Origin: Leptothoe spongobia TAU-MAC 1115
GTDB lineage: Bacteria; Cyanobacteriota; Cyanobacteriia; Phormidesmidales; Phormidesmidaceae
Length of the DNA: 64,000 bases
Reading direction: 5' to 3'
Assembly: GCF_018739885.1 (NCBI RefSeq)
Contig: NZ_JADOES010000002.1
Coordinates: 62,001 to 126,000, forward strand
The translations under genes were made by a program, and so were the position numbers. Of the stretch, positions 25,753 to 34,043 are shown piece by piece. Positions within the stretch are counted from its first letter, which is position 1; the number at the start of each line of letters is the position of its first letter. Below the pieces are notes generated by a model, which had not been told where the DNA came from, did not search any database, and saw nothing but the letters and a program-made list of their open reading frames with translations.

Positions 25753-26520
25753 GTGACCTATTGTTTAGGAATATCGGTGAAAGAAGGACTGGTCTTAGCC
25801 GCTGATTCTCGCACTAATGCTGGCGTGGATTATATTTCGTCCTATCAGAAGCTGTTTGACTTCTCGGTTCCTGGAGAGCGGGTGATCGTGGCCTGTGTGT
25901 CGGGCAATCTGTCAGTGACTCAGGCCGTCGTGCACCAGCTGGGGCAGGATATTAAAAATGGTGCCAAGGATTCGTTGCATACCATCCCAACCATATATGA
26001 AGTGGCCCGCTACATTGGGCATGAAATTCGCAAGATTCAAGACGAGGATCGGACCTGGTTGGACCAAGATGGGATTAAGTTTCAGTGCAATTTTTTGGTC
26101 GGGGGTCAGCTACCCGGAGAAGCGTCAGAGGTCTATCTGATTTACAGTCAGGGGAACTGCATCAAAGCAACACCGGAAACACCGTTTTTGCAGATTGGTG
26201 AGACCAAGTATGGGAAGCCGATTTTGGATCGGACCCTGACCCATGAGTCGTCGTTGGATGCGATCGCAAAATGCGCCCTGCTCTCCATCGACTCCACCAT
26301 GCGCTCCAATATTTCCGTGGGTCCCCCCATCAACATGGTGCTCTACGAAGCCGACAGTTTTGAAATCCGCCACCGAGTCCAGCTCCAGTCCAGCGACCCC
26401 TACCTGGCAAAAATTCGTAAATATTGGGAATGGGCCCTGCGGGAAGCCACCCACAATATGCCAGACCCAGAATGGAACCGGGTGTCCATTGATGCCGAAC
26501 CAGACTTTGCCCTTGAATAA
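25753..26520 (+). CDS. Anbu-type (BPH) proteasome-related peptidase
   Basis: 255 residues from GTG 25753. The frame is open from further upstream, but AGAGGAG lies nine bases before this GTG. Starting here gives fMet-Thr-Tyr-Cys, which exposes Thr1, the expected N-terminal nucleophile of this Ntn-hydrolase family. Landmarks are TYCLGISVKEGLVLAADSRT, GVDYISSYQKL, and GERVIVACVSGNLSVTQAV. The K33-equivalent lies in YQKL, and IQDEDRTWLDQDGIKF, LVGGQL and LLSIDSTMRSNISVGPPINM follow. Anbu proteins form ring-like assemblies related to HslV and the proteasome. The usual transglutaminase/alpha-E/ATP-grasp neighbours are absent here. Confidence 0.85.
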   Translation: MTYCLGISVKEGLVLAADSRTNAGVDYISSYQKLFDFSVPGERVIVACVSGNLSVTQAVVHQLGQDIKNGAKDSLHTIPTIYEVARYIGHEIRKIQDEDRTWLDQDGIKFQCNFLVGGQLPGEASEVYLIYSQGNCIKATPETPFLQIGETKYGKPILDRTLTHESSLDAIAKCALLSIDSTMRSNISVGPPINMVLYEADSFEIRHRVQLQSSDPYLAKIRKYWEWALREATHNMPDPEWNRVSIDAEPDFALE

Positions 26521-26932
26521 CGTCATCAACGCACTCAAATTGACTCTGTTATCGCAATCTGTTAGCTCTCACTAATTGTCACGCCAACAGCCATGGCTGT
26601 TGATGCCATCTTAGCTGCAACCAAAATTTACATCGCCTGAACTCATCTTCAGGTTTAGAATTGGTCTCTCCACCGTCACCTCTGGGAGATCTTAATCTCC
26701 GGTATGTACCATCGATCTATAGAAAGTAGTGGGTAGGAAATAAACCGTGAAATCCGATTGGACAATCGTCATGCCAAAAAGATTGCTCATCCCAGGTTTA
26801 TCAAGCTGCTCGCTATTAAAAGAAACCATGCCCTTTCCCTTATCTTCCATTAGAGTCGGATTATGATAATGGGTAAAGAGGATAGTGAGACTCACGGTTG
26901 GCAGGACTTTTTAGGACTTTTTAGTAAAGACT
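26521..26932. other. Intergenic region, no supported gene
   Basis: 412 bases. A minus-strand frame of 67 codons (26692-26895) exists but matches nothing recognisable and lacks a ribosome site. AGGACTTTTT is tandemly repeated just before the DUF928 gene (26903-26924). Confidence 0.4.
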
Positions 26933-27700
26933 ATGAAATACATTAAAAACTTCGAGCATATCTCCAGAAGACGGTCATCCAAGCGATCTCTCATCTTCAA
27001 ACGTTGTTATCAACTCGTACTCGGAACTGTACTGTTAACGCTACCGTTGAACCCTGTCCAGGCTCAGCAATATATTCCGCCAACGGGGGATCCCCCTCAA
27101 ACAGCTACCGGGTCCAATGGCTCCCGTGGTAACTGCCAAGGAGACCATGGGGTACCATTGACGGGATTGGCCCCGGCCTTAACAAATCATGTGGGGCAAA
27201 CGGCGACAACGACTCCCACCTTCGCCTGGTTTGTGCCAACAACTCAGCCCTATCGGATTCAGCTCTCTCTCTATACTATCGATCAAGCAGATCTCTTGTA
27301 TGAAGTTGTCTATGTAGGCAGTACGTCAGAGATGATTAGCAGCCTGACCATCCCAGAAGAAGTGATCCTGGAGTCTGATCAGCGCTACCTCTGGGAGATC
27401 AATCTATCTTGTGATCTAGATAGTCCTACCTATCCAGAGTTCTTTATCACTGAGGTTGACATCGTCTCCCCTTCAGCAGACCTGAAGAACGCCCTGGCCC
27501 TGGCTCAAACCCCTTTGGAACAGGTCGCCCTCTACGCAGAAGCTGGCTATTGGTATGATGCCCTAAATGCAGCCTTAGGGGATCCAGAGGGTTCTAGTTT
27601 TGTTCAATCACTACTGTCTGATCTGGCAGCTGATGAAACAGGTCTGCAACGTCAATACTTATCTAAGATTGCTGAAATCATGGGCCAGGGAGATCGTTAG
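26933..27700 (+). CDS. DUF928 domain protein, secreted
   Basis: 255 residues. A long basic N-region and hydrophobic core (LVLGTVLLTLPLNPVQA) form a signal peptide cut after AQA. The mature part follows the DUF928 pattern: GSRGNCQGDHGVPLTGLAPA, TTTPTFAWFVPTTQPYRIQL, LTIPEEVILESDQRYLWEIN, and LSCDLDSPTYP. It ends in a helical segment (LKNALALAQTPLEQVALYAE). The domain is largely cyanobacterial, is often encoded beside CHAT-TPR-haemagglutinin proteins and has no known activity. The CHAT gene in this window is 32 kb away, so that association is not seen locally. Confidence 0.85.
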   Translation: MKYIKNFEHISRRRSSKRSLIFKRCYQLVLGTVLLTLPLNPVQAQQYIPPTGDPPQTATGSNGSRGNCQGDHGVPLTGLAPALTNHVGQTATTTPTFAWFVPTTQPYRIQLSLYTIDQADLLYEVVYVGSTSEMISSLTIPEEVILESDQRYLWEINLSCDLDSPTYPEFFITEVDIVSPSADLKNALALAQTPLEQVALYAEAGYWYDALNAALGDPEGSSFVQSLLSDLAADETGLQRQYLSKIAEIMGQGDR

Positions 27701-27833
27701 CTATCTGTTCTCAGCTCTCAGAGAAATGCCCCACAGTAAACGCCTAAAATGCCCAGGCTGAGTTAGTCTCTAGGGACTTGACCAACGGGTACATTATTTT
27801 CCCGCGCATCCCCTATGGGCTGAAGCATATCTC

Positions 27834-28055
27834 CTACGCCTTTTCCCAAAGAGGCTCTAGCTGTCTTAATAGGTGCAACCATTGAGATTCGTTATCTTTG
27901 AGTAAATCGTAGAATTCTGTCAGGGTCTCTATGGTATCAAAGTAGTTAGCAGCAGCTGGTTCAGCAGGATTCCAGGGGTAGGGGGCGTCATCGGTCAGAA
28001 TGGTATGGAGCATTTCTAACTCGAAGTATTTCAGATCAGTTTGGGAAAACATCAT
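27834..28055 (-). CDS. Small acidic hypothetical protein (promoter-supported)
   Basis: 73 residues, rich in Leu, Glu, Asp and aromatic residues (FELEMLHTILTDDAPYPWNP and LTEFYDLLKDNESQWLHLLR); probably helical and cytosolic. No family is recognised. The best argument that it is real is the upstream sequence: a four-half-site promoter of the type shared by the genes at 30074, 40246 and 41783 points straight at it, with the -10-like hexamer 61 bases before the ATG. Confidence 0.6.
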   Translation of the reverse strand: MMFSQTDLKYFELEMLHTILTDDAPYPWNPAEPAAANYFDTIETLTEFYDLLKDNESQWLHLLRQLEPLWEKA

Positions 28056-28115
28056 AGGGCAAGGTCGTTGTAGGAGGCGGTCTTGTTGCTGTTGTACGGG
28101 GAATTCAACAAGTCC

Positions 28116-28192
28116 ACTATGACAACTATGTTGGGTAGAAACAATCCTTAAAAGTTCAGAATTGTTTAGGTATCGGTTCAGGATTATTCAGG
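28116..28192 (-). promoter_or_regulatory. CCTGAA-type promoter, copy 1 (for the gene at 27834-28055)
   Basis: Read on the minus strand, half-sites CCTGAA (5' end at 28192), CCTGAA (28182), CCTAAA (28170) and TCTGAA (28160) are spaced 10, 12 and 10 bases. They are followed by CTTTTAAGGATTGTTTCTAC. CATAGT lies at 28121-28116, exactly 39 bases from the start of the last half-site. Spacing and sequence match three other promoters in this window. Confidence 0.7.
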
Positions 28193-28231
28193 TCTTAGTG
28201 AAAAAGATAGCTATGGGTGCTGATTGACCGG

Positions 28232-29503
28232 TTACAACGATGTCATGCTCAGACTATTGCCACCCTTACTTTTGGCCTGTTGCAGGTTGCGATCGCAGCC
28301 TTCCAAAAACTCTTCTAGGCCCACATCCGGTGTCGGTTGTGCGGTGATCAGGCCAATACTCAGGGTTTGCTCAGTCGCACTAACTGCTTTTAACAAACGT
28401 TGCGCCGTCTGCTCAGCTGTGGTGGTGTTTGGCAAAACAATCGCAAAGGTTAAAGTGCCATAGCGCCCCACTAAATCATCGGCACCTTGTACCGTTTGTT
28501 TAAGGACCTGTGCAACTTGAGACAGACATTGATCACCTGAATCAGAGTCTCCCCCCTCTCCATAAAAATTGAAATTATCCACCTGGGTCAGGATAAGTGT
28601 TAAGGATATCTGGGACTGCAATGCCCGTTGCCAACAATCCAGTAGGTAAGCATCAAACCGCCGCCGACTCGCAACCTGGGTTAATTCATCTAGCGCTGCC
28701 AGTCGCTGTAGTTCCTGAATCGCCTGCTGCAGCTGGGCATTTTGGGCCTTTAGCTGGCGCTGCAATTGTTGCACCTTTAGCTGGTTTTCCACCCGTGCCA
28801 ACACTTCCACCACCTTGAACGGTTTAGAAATATAGTCACTGCCGCCCGCCGAAAACGCTTTGACCTTATCCCAAGCTTCATCCAACGCACTGACAAAAAT
28901 AACAGGAATATCCTGGGTCGTCGCATTAGCCTTCAACTGTTGACAGACCGTATAGCCATCCATATCAGGCATGTGAATATCCAGCAGGATCAAATCTGGC
29001 GGCTCTAAGGCGACTGCTTGCAACGCGACTGTGCCATTAATGGCCTGCTGCACTTCATAGCCCTGCTCTTCGAGCAAATCTGATAGCAATCGCAAATTTT
29101 TGGGCTGATCGTCTACCAGTAGAATATTAGACCCTGTCAGGGGTTGGATCGTTAGCGAGCCAGTCGGGACAGAGCCGATGGGTGCCGTTGCCATCGGGGC
29201 AGCAACGGGGGCAGCAACGGGCGGTGCCGCATTGCGCATCTCCTGATCAAGCAGTCCGCGCACATTCGCTTTAGTAACCTTTTGGTCCAGCGCCTGGGAA
29301 ATTAGCTGCCAGAGTTTCGGTGCAACGTCTTGCTTGACATATTTGGCCGAATAGCCACATTCTTCAGCAATTTGGTCATAGGTTTTGCGCTCTCCCTGGA
29401 GGGCGGCCACCAAAATTTGGCGCTGCAACTCACTGCAAAAGGTATCGGTCTTTTTGTGAATCAGAGTTTCAGCAAATTCTAAAATACCGTCAGTGTTGCT
29501 CAT
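28232..29503 (-). CDS. Response regulator with vMAP-like N-terminal domain and degenerate GGDEF domain
   Basis: 423 residues. Residues ~20-90 match the helix-turn-helix-like N-terminal domain found on cyanobacterial vWA-MoxR/NB-ARC proteins (ALQGERKTYDQIAEECGYSA, KYVKQDVAPKLWQLISQAL). An Ala/Pro linker leads to a receiver domain (~121-245) with NILLVDDQPKN, phosphoacceptor Asp in LILLDIHMPDMDG, SAL, and SKPF. A coiled coil follows, then a diguanylate-cyclase-like domain (~275-423). Its signature position reads VGRYGTLTFAIVLPNT where an active enzyme has GGDEF or GGEEF, so it should be catalytically dead and may act as a binding module. No kinase is fused; the hybrid kinase at 30074, divergently placed, is a candidate partner. 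Confidence 0.82.
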   Translation of the reverse strand: MSNTDGILEFAETLIHKKTDTFCSELQRQILVAALQGERKTYDQIAEECGYSAKYVKQDVAPKLWQLISQALDQKVTKANVRGLLDQEMRNAAPPVAAPVAAPMATAPIGSVPTGSLTIQPLTGSNILLVDDQPKNLRLLSDLLEEQGYEVQQAINGTVALQAVALEPPDLILLDIHMPDMDGYTVCQQLKANATTQDIPVIFVSALDEAWDKVKAFSAGGSDYISKPFKVVEVLARVENQLKVQQLQRQLKAQNAQLQQAIQELQRLAALDELTQVASRRRFDAYLLDCWQRALQSQISLTLILTQVDNFNFYGEGGDSDSGDQCLSQVAQVLKQTVQGADDLVGRYGTLTFAIVLPNTTTAEQTAQRLLKAVSATEQTLSIGLITAQPTPDVGLEEFLEGCDRNLQQAKSKGGNSLSMTSL

Positions 29504-29901
29504 GAATAACGCTTGTTTTCTCTTTGGCTAAGAATTTCGCTTCCCCAGCTCCATTGAGGTTACTAAAGGAGGTTACTAAAGTCTTAAATACTAGTCTGCA
29601 TGGCAGGGTTTCAAAAATCGATACTTTGTATGGATTTTTTACGGAGACAATCAGCAGAGATCATTAAGATGCTTACAACTTGACCTGACCTATCCTTGAA
29701 ATTTGAGTGTATCCGTGATGGATAGGGGATGCTCAACGTCAATAACGGCATTAATGTCAGAGGATACTGCCTCAACGTGGTTCTTTCCCAGGGAATCAGC
29801 AGACAACATCCAGACATCCAGACTTATCCAAGGGTTTATTCAGAGGCATTCAGATATTAATATCCTATGGATAGTCAAAACTATATAAAGCGATCGCAAA
29901 A

Positions 29902-29968
29902 CCTGAATTTAAACCTGAATAAACCTGAACTTTTAGGGATTTTCTTTGATCAATGTTTCCACCATAGT
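29902..29968 (+). promoter_or_regulatory. CCTGAA-type promoter, copy 2 (for the hybrid kinase at 30074)
   Basis: CCTGAA half-sites begin at 29902, 29914 and 29924 (spacing 12, 10); a fourth at 29892 is not recognisable. CTTTTAGGGATTTTCTTTG follows, and CATAGT lies at 29963-29968, exactly 39 bases after the start of the last half-site. A transcript starting just downstream would have a ~100-base leader. The rest of 29504-30073 contains a short direct repeat (AGGTTACTAAAG) near 29560 and nothing else recognised. Confidence 0.72.
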
Positions 29969-30073
29969 TAATGACATCCCCAAAGTGTCCTTGAACTCGC
30001 CTAGTCACATCAAGAACTAGTCATTTAAAATTAAAATCCCATGGACTAGATACCGCACTGAACCTTTAAATTC

Positions 30074-33000
30074 ATGCGTCATTCTAAAAACACTAAGCTA
30101 AGTCTCCGTCAGACTCTTGTAGTCTCATTTGTTGTACAAATCATGGCAGCAGTTGGATTGACCGGCTGGCTCTCATTCCGGAATGCTCAAAAGTCGGTAG
30201 ATGACCTGGTGAATCAGATCAGCGATGAGGTAACGACAGGTGTGGAAACCCATATTAAAACCTTTGCTGATACTCCTTACCAGTTTTTACAAGTTAATGT
30301 GGCAGCGATTCAAGCTGGCTATTTTGATTTGACCAACTATGATGCCATGGCCCGCTACTTTTGGGAACAGATCCAAATTTCTGAAGCGGTACCCTATATT
30401 TATTTTGGTAACCCTGACGGAGATTTTGTGGGCGTTTGGCGTGAAACGGATGATCTCACCACACTGCGAATTAAAGATCAGCGTCAGGCCCCTAGTCGAG
30501 ACATTTATCAATTGGATCAGCAGGGTAATCGCAAGACATTGCTCAATCAAGATCGGTTTGATCCGAGAACACGGCCCTGGTACCAGGCTGCTGTAAAGGC
30601 TGAACAGTCCACCTGGTCACCGATTTACGTATTTGCGAATCCGCCTCGCCTGGGCATTACCCATGCCGTGCCAGTGGGTGCAGATAATCTTTTGGGCGTA
30701 CTGGCAGTAGATTTGACCCTGTCCAATATCAGTGATTTTTTACGCCAGTTGGATGTCAGTGCCAATGGTCAGGTCTTTATTATTGAGCGTTCAGGTAATA
30801 TTGTTGCTAGTTCAGTCACAGAGCCGCCATTTCTAAAGGTGGATAAAAAAGAGGAACGGCTGGCAGCTGCCCAAAGTAGTCATCCCTTAATCCAGGCGGC
30901 TACCCAAGATTTACTGCGGCAATTTGACAATTTTGATCAGATTAGGACAAGTCAGCGGCTGACGTTCAAGTTGGATGGGCAGCCACAATTTCTCCAAGTC
31001 ACCCCGATTCGGGACGGTCGTGGGTTGGATTGGCTCATGGTGGTGGTGATTCCCAAGGCCGACTTCACTGCCCAGATCGATACAAATACTCGGAATACGC
31101 TGCTTTTGTGTGCGATTGCCCTTGCGATCGCTACCCTATCCGGCATTGTTACCGCCCGCTGGATTACTGCCCCAGTGATGGACATTGCCCAAGCCTCTGA
31201 GAAATTAGCCAAAGGCGACTTAGAGCAGCAAATAACCCCCAGCCTGATTACGGATATTGATACCCTAGCTGGGGCATTTAATGAAATGGCCAGCCAGCTC
31301 AAAACCTCTTTCGAGGCCTTGCAACAGAGTGAAACCACCAACCGAGCCATTGTTGAGACCATTCCAGACTTACTCATTCAGGCTAGAGGAGATGGTACCT
31401 ATATAGATATTGGCCATGAGCGCTTACAGGGGATATATGGCGTCAAAAAATTTTTACCAGGTAAAACGGTGGCAGACTCATTACCCCCTGAGTTAGCCAA
31501 GAAACGCCAACACCATATTCAGCAGGCATTACAAACCGGGCAACTACAAATCTATGAGCATCAAATCATAGTCGATGGTCACCCCCAAGATGAAGAGGTG
31601 CGCATTATCGTGCTTGGGGAAGACCAAGTGTTGATCATGGTGCGAGATATCAGCGCTCGCAAACAAGCCGAAAACGCCTTAGCCCAGGCTAATCAAGTAC
31701 TAGAACAAAAAGTGGCCGAGCGCACCACATCCCTGACGAAAAGTCAGAAGACCTTAGAAAAAAGCAACCGAGAACTGAGAGCAACCCTACAAACCTTAAA
31801 GGCAACTCAAGTAGAACTCCAGCAAGCTAAGGAAAAGGCAGAAAGTGCCAACCGAGCAAAATCAGAGTTTTTAGCGAATATGAGCCATGAACTCCGGACA
31901 CCGCTCAACAGTATTATTGGTTTTACTCAAATTCTAGGTAAAGATACCTCCTTTAAGCCAGAGCAGCAGCAGCGTCTGACCATTATCAACCGCAGTGGTG
32001 AGCATTTACTGTCGCTGATCAACAATATTTTGGAAATGTCCAAAATCGAAGCAGGTCAGATTGTGCTCAATGCTAAATATTTTGATCTGCATGCAATTTT
32101 GCAAGATATTCAAGGAATGTTTTGTCTTAAGGTCCAAAATAAGGGGCTGCAGTTTCGGATCGAACCTGACGCTCATTTACCCCGGCAAATCTACGCCGAT
32201 GAAGGGAAGTTGCGCCAGATACTGATTAACCTGGTGGGTAATGCGGTGAAATTTACCGAAAAAGGATCAGTCGTTATAAAAGCCAGGGTGGAGACTCCTA
32301 ATGCTAGTCAACCGATGCTTTACTTAGAAATAGAAGACTCGGGTCTCGGCATTCCCAGGGAGGATTTGGAGCAATTATTTATTCCCTTTGAACAAACGAC
32401 AGCGGGGCACAAGATTAAGCAGGGTACTGGGTTAGGGCTCTCCATTACAGATAAGTTTGTCAACCTGATGGGGGGAGAGATTAGTGCTAACAGTCAGGTC
32501 GGTGTAGGCACTTGTTTTCGTGTTTCTCTGCCGGTTGAGATTGCTGATAGTGACGAATTTCCGGTGCAACGTTTCAACGCCAAGGTGGTGGGGGTCGCTC
32601 CAGGCCAACCCGACTACCGCATACTGATTGTGGATGATGAGCCGGATAATTGTCTGGTGATGTTAGATTTACTAACGCCAGTGGGATTTTCGGTGCGTCA
32701 GGCAAGTAATGGACAAGAGGCGATAGACATCTGGCAAGCATGGCAGCCCCATTTGATCTGGATGGATTTGAGAATGCCTGAGATGGATGGGTATGAGGCG
32801 ACGCAATGGATTCGAGCAGCGGTGGAGAGGTTAGGGGGGGCAGGGGAAGGAGAAGGAGAAGGAGAAAAGTCAAACGTCAAAAGTCAAAAGTCAAAACTTC
32901 CCATTATTATTGCTTTGACGGCTAGTGTGTTTGAGGGTAAGCAAGATTTAATGCTACAGGCTGGGTTTGATGACTTTGTGCTCAAGCCGTTTCAGGAAGA

Positions 33001-33334
33001 GCGTATTTGGGAGAAAATTGGTGAGCATTTGGGGACTGAGTTCATTTATGACTCGGTTAGTGAGTCATCTAATCCGATCAGTGCTACAACGGCTGCGCCG
33101 GTAACCACGGATGAGTTAGCGGCTGCGCTAAATGTTATGTCTGCTGAGTGGGTGCAGGAGCTCAAACAAGCGGCTAGCTATCTTAAGGGGAAACGGGTAA
33201 AGCAGTTGCTGAGTCAGATCTCAGTGGCATCCAATAGTGCTTTGAAGGAAAGGGGAGGTGCCATTGTTGCTCGCCTCAATGCCCTGGTTGAGAATTATCA
33301 GTTTGATGAGATTATTAACTTGTTAGAGGATTAA
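30074..33334 (+). CDS. Hybrid sensor histidine kinase: dCache-HAMP-PAS-HisKA-HATPase-REC
   Basis: 1086 residues. A transmembrane helix near residues 13-31 and a second at ~337-360 bracket a large extracytoplasmic dCache-like domain ([43 protein letters not shown]). HAMP (~360-410), PAS (~420-530) and a coiled coil follow. The phosphoacceptor His is in [19 protein letters not shown] (~residue 607). The ATPase has [23 protein letters not shown] and GTGLGLSI. A receiver domain starts at ~849 ([29 protein letters not shown]). A low-complexity insert (~921-942, [18 protein letters not shown]) interrupts the receiver. The C-terminal ~80 helical residues resemble the end of the 1880-residue kinase. 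The gene has a CCTGAA-type promoter. Confidence 0.9.
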   Translation: MRHSKNTKLSLRQTLVVSFVVQIMAAVGLTGWLSFRNAQKSVDDLVNQISDEVTTGVETHIKTFADTPYQFLQVNVAAIQAGYFDLTNYDAMARYFWEQIQISEAVPYIYFGNPDGDFVGVWRETDDLTTLRIKDQRQAPSRDIYQLDQQGNRKTLLNQDRFDPRTRPWYQAAVKAEQSTWSPIYVFANPPRLGITHAVPVGADNLLGVLAVDLTLSNISDFLRQLDVSANGQVFIIERSGNIVASSVTEPPFLKVDKKEERLAAAQSSHPLIQAATQDLLRQFDNFDQIRTSQRLTFKLDGQPQFLQVTPIRDGRGLDWLMVVVIPKADFTAQIDTNTRNTLLLCAIALAIATLSGIVTARWITAPVMDIAQASEKLAKGDLEQQITPSLITDIDTLAGAFNEMASQLKTSFEALQQSETTNRAIVETIPDLLIQARGDGTYIDIGHERLQGIYGVKKFLPGKTVADSLPPELAKKRQHHIQQALQTGQLQIYEHQIIVDGHPQDEEVRIIVLGEDQVLIMVRDISARKQAENALAQANQVLEQKVAERTTSLTKSQKTLEKSNRELRATLQTLKATQVELQQAKEKAESANRAKSEFLANMSHELRTPLNSIIGFTQILGKDTSFKPEQQQRLTIINRSGEHLLSLINNILEMSKIEAGQIVLNAKYFDLHAILQDIQGMFCLKVQNKGLQFRIEPDAHLPRQIYADEGKLRQILINLVGNAVKFTEKGSVVIKARVETPNASQPMLYLEIEDSGLGIPREDLEQLFIPFEQTTAGHKIKQGTGLGLSITDKFVNLMGGEISANSQVGVGTCFRVSLPVEIADSDEFPVQRFNAKVVGVAPGQPDYRILIVDDEPDNCLVMLDLLTPVGFSVRQASNGQEAIDIWQAWQPHLIWMDLRMPEMDGYEATQWIRAAVERLGGAGEGEGEGEKSNVKSQKSKLPIIIALTASVFEGKQDLMLQAGFDDFVLKPFQEERIWEKIGEHLGTEFIYDSVSESSNPISATTAAPVTTDELAAALNVMSAEWVQELKQAASYLKGKRVKQLLSQISVASNSALKERGGAIVARLNALVENYQFDEIINLLED

Positions 33335-33440
33335 TTTTTCTCTATTACAATAAGTAGGTGATCATACACAACTTGGAAGGTTATGAATAGAGAAAAATTA
33401 AAGCCGTTATTTTCAAGGCTGTGATTAAAGTGTTGGTTAG

Positions 33441-33520
33441 AGTCAAAACCGGCTGCTTGGGGTCCCTTCGAGTTCCCCAAACCCCCTGACTAGGGCGGAA
33501 ACCGCCGCCCTAGAACCCAC
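33441..33520. repeat. Interspersed repeat R2, copy 2
   Basis: AAAACCGGCTGCTTGGGGTC, then GAGTTCCCCAAACCCCCTGA, then CTAGGGCGGAAACCGCCGCC and CTAGAACCCA match 4332-4412 closely. A related GTTCCCCAGA motif stands in the opposite sense near 33820. Confidence 0.75.
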
Positions 33521-33559
33521 GGTACTGGAGGATTACGATTGATTGCGACATGGTTGAGA

Positions 33560-33770
33560 GGTGGTCGGTAGAGCGGTTTAGAATTTTACGCTCGGTCGCG
33601 CAAAATTCTAAAAAGGGTTATTCCATCGATGTTTTTCTAATCGATGCTCAAAGAGTTTTTTTACAGAGTTTTGATTCTCTGTCCCAAGAAAGCCTAACAA
33701 GAAAATTAGACACCTTATCTTTTACGATGTGGAGCGAATGCGGAGCAGCGTAACTCACCTAACCGACCAC
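33560..33770. other. Chain of hairpins closed by a 10-bp outer stem; possible structured RNA or MITE
   Basis: GGTGGTCGGT (33560) and ACCGACCACC (near 33770) are perfect complements that enclose three further stems: TAGAATTTT/AAAATTCTA (33579-33610), CATCGAT/ATCGATG (33624-33646) and ACAGAG/CTCTGT (33663-33682). The order and compactness suggest either a folded transcript or a palindromic mobile element. Strand is undetermined. Confidence 0.4.
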
Positions 33771-34005
33771 CCATATCAATGATTGTAGCCGTTAACCCAT
33801 ACTCTCTTGTGCGAGGGGTCTGGGGAAGTTGAGTTCCCCAGATCAGGAGGGGTTCGGGGAGGAAAGCCCTGAGCGACCCTTTTCTCTATGTGCCGATGCT
33901 TAACCTTCCAAGTCGTGTGATCATAATTATTTGTAGGATTTGTAGGATGTGTTAGCGGTAGCGTAACGCATCAATTCCTTGCCATACTACAGGAGCTAAC
34001 TCCTT

Positions 34006-34043
34006 ACCTGTTCAGAATTTCCCGGCTTAAATTGATACCCCAA
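34006..34043. repeat. Interspersed repeat R4, copy 2, abutting a stop codon
   Basis: ACCTGTTCAGAATTTCCCGG and CTTAAATTGATACCCC end directly at the stop codon of the minus-strand kinase gene. The third copy also lies just past a minus-strand stop (44064). These two copies could mark transcript 3' ends, though no T-run hairpin is obvious. Confidence 0.65.

Larger units (their letters stand above)
33349..33931. repeat. Composite non-coding element with inverted ends
   Basis: AATAAGTAGGTGATCATACA and CAACTTGGAAGGTTA at the left mirror TAACCTTCCAAGTCGTGTGA and TCATAATTATT at the right (about 25 matched bases). Inside are repeat R2 (33441-33520) and the hairpin chain 33560-33770. The AAGTAGGTGATCA end is shared with the element at 4172-4698. 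A frame of 67 codons at 33550-33753 only runs through the hairpins and is not credible as a gene. GTAGGATGTGTTAGCG near 33940 is another hairpin repeat. Confidence 0.5.

Noticed and set aside
26692..26895. 67-codon minus-strand frame between the Anbu and DUF928 genes
   Set aside because: No recognisable motif, no ribosome site, no promoter of the shared type, and composition like the surrounding non-coding DNA.
28232..29503. Active diguanylate cyclase
   Set aside because: The signature reads YGTLTF and lacks the acidic metal and catalytic residues of GGDEF/GGEEF.
33550..33753. 67-codon plus-strand frame
   Set aside because: It is made almost entirely of the paired arms of consecutive hairpins in a repeat element, so the frame is a by-product.
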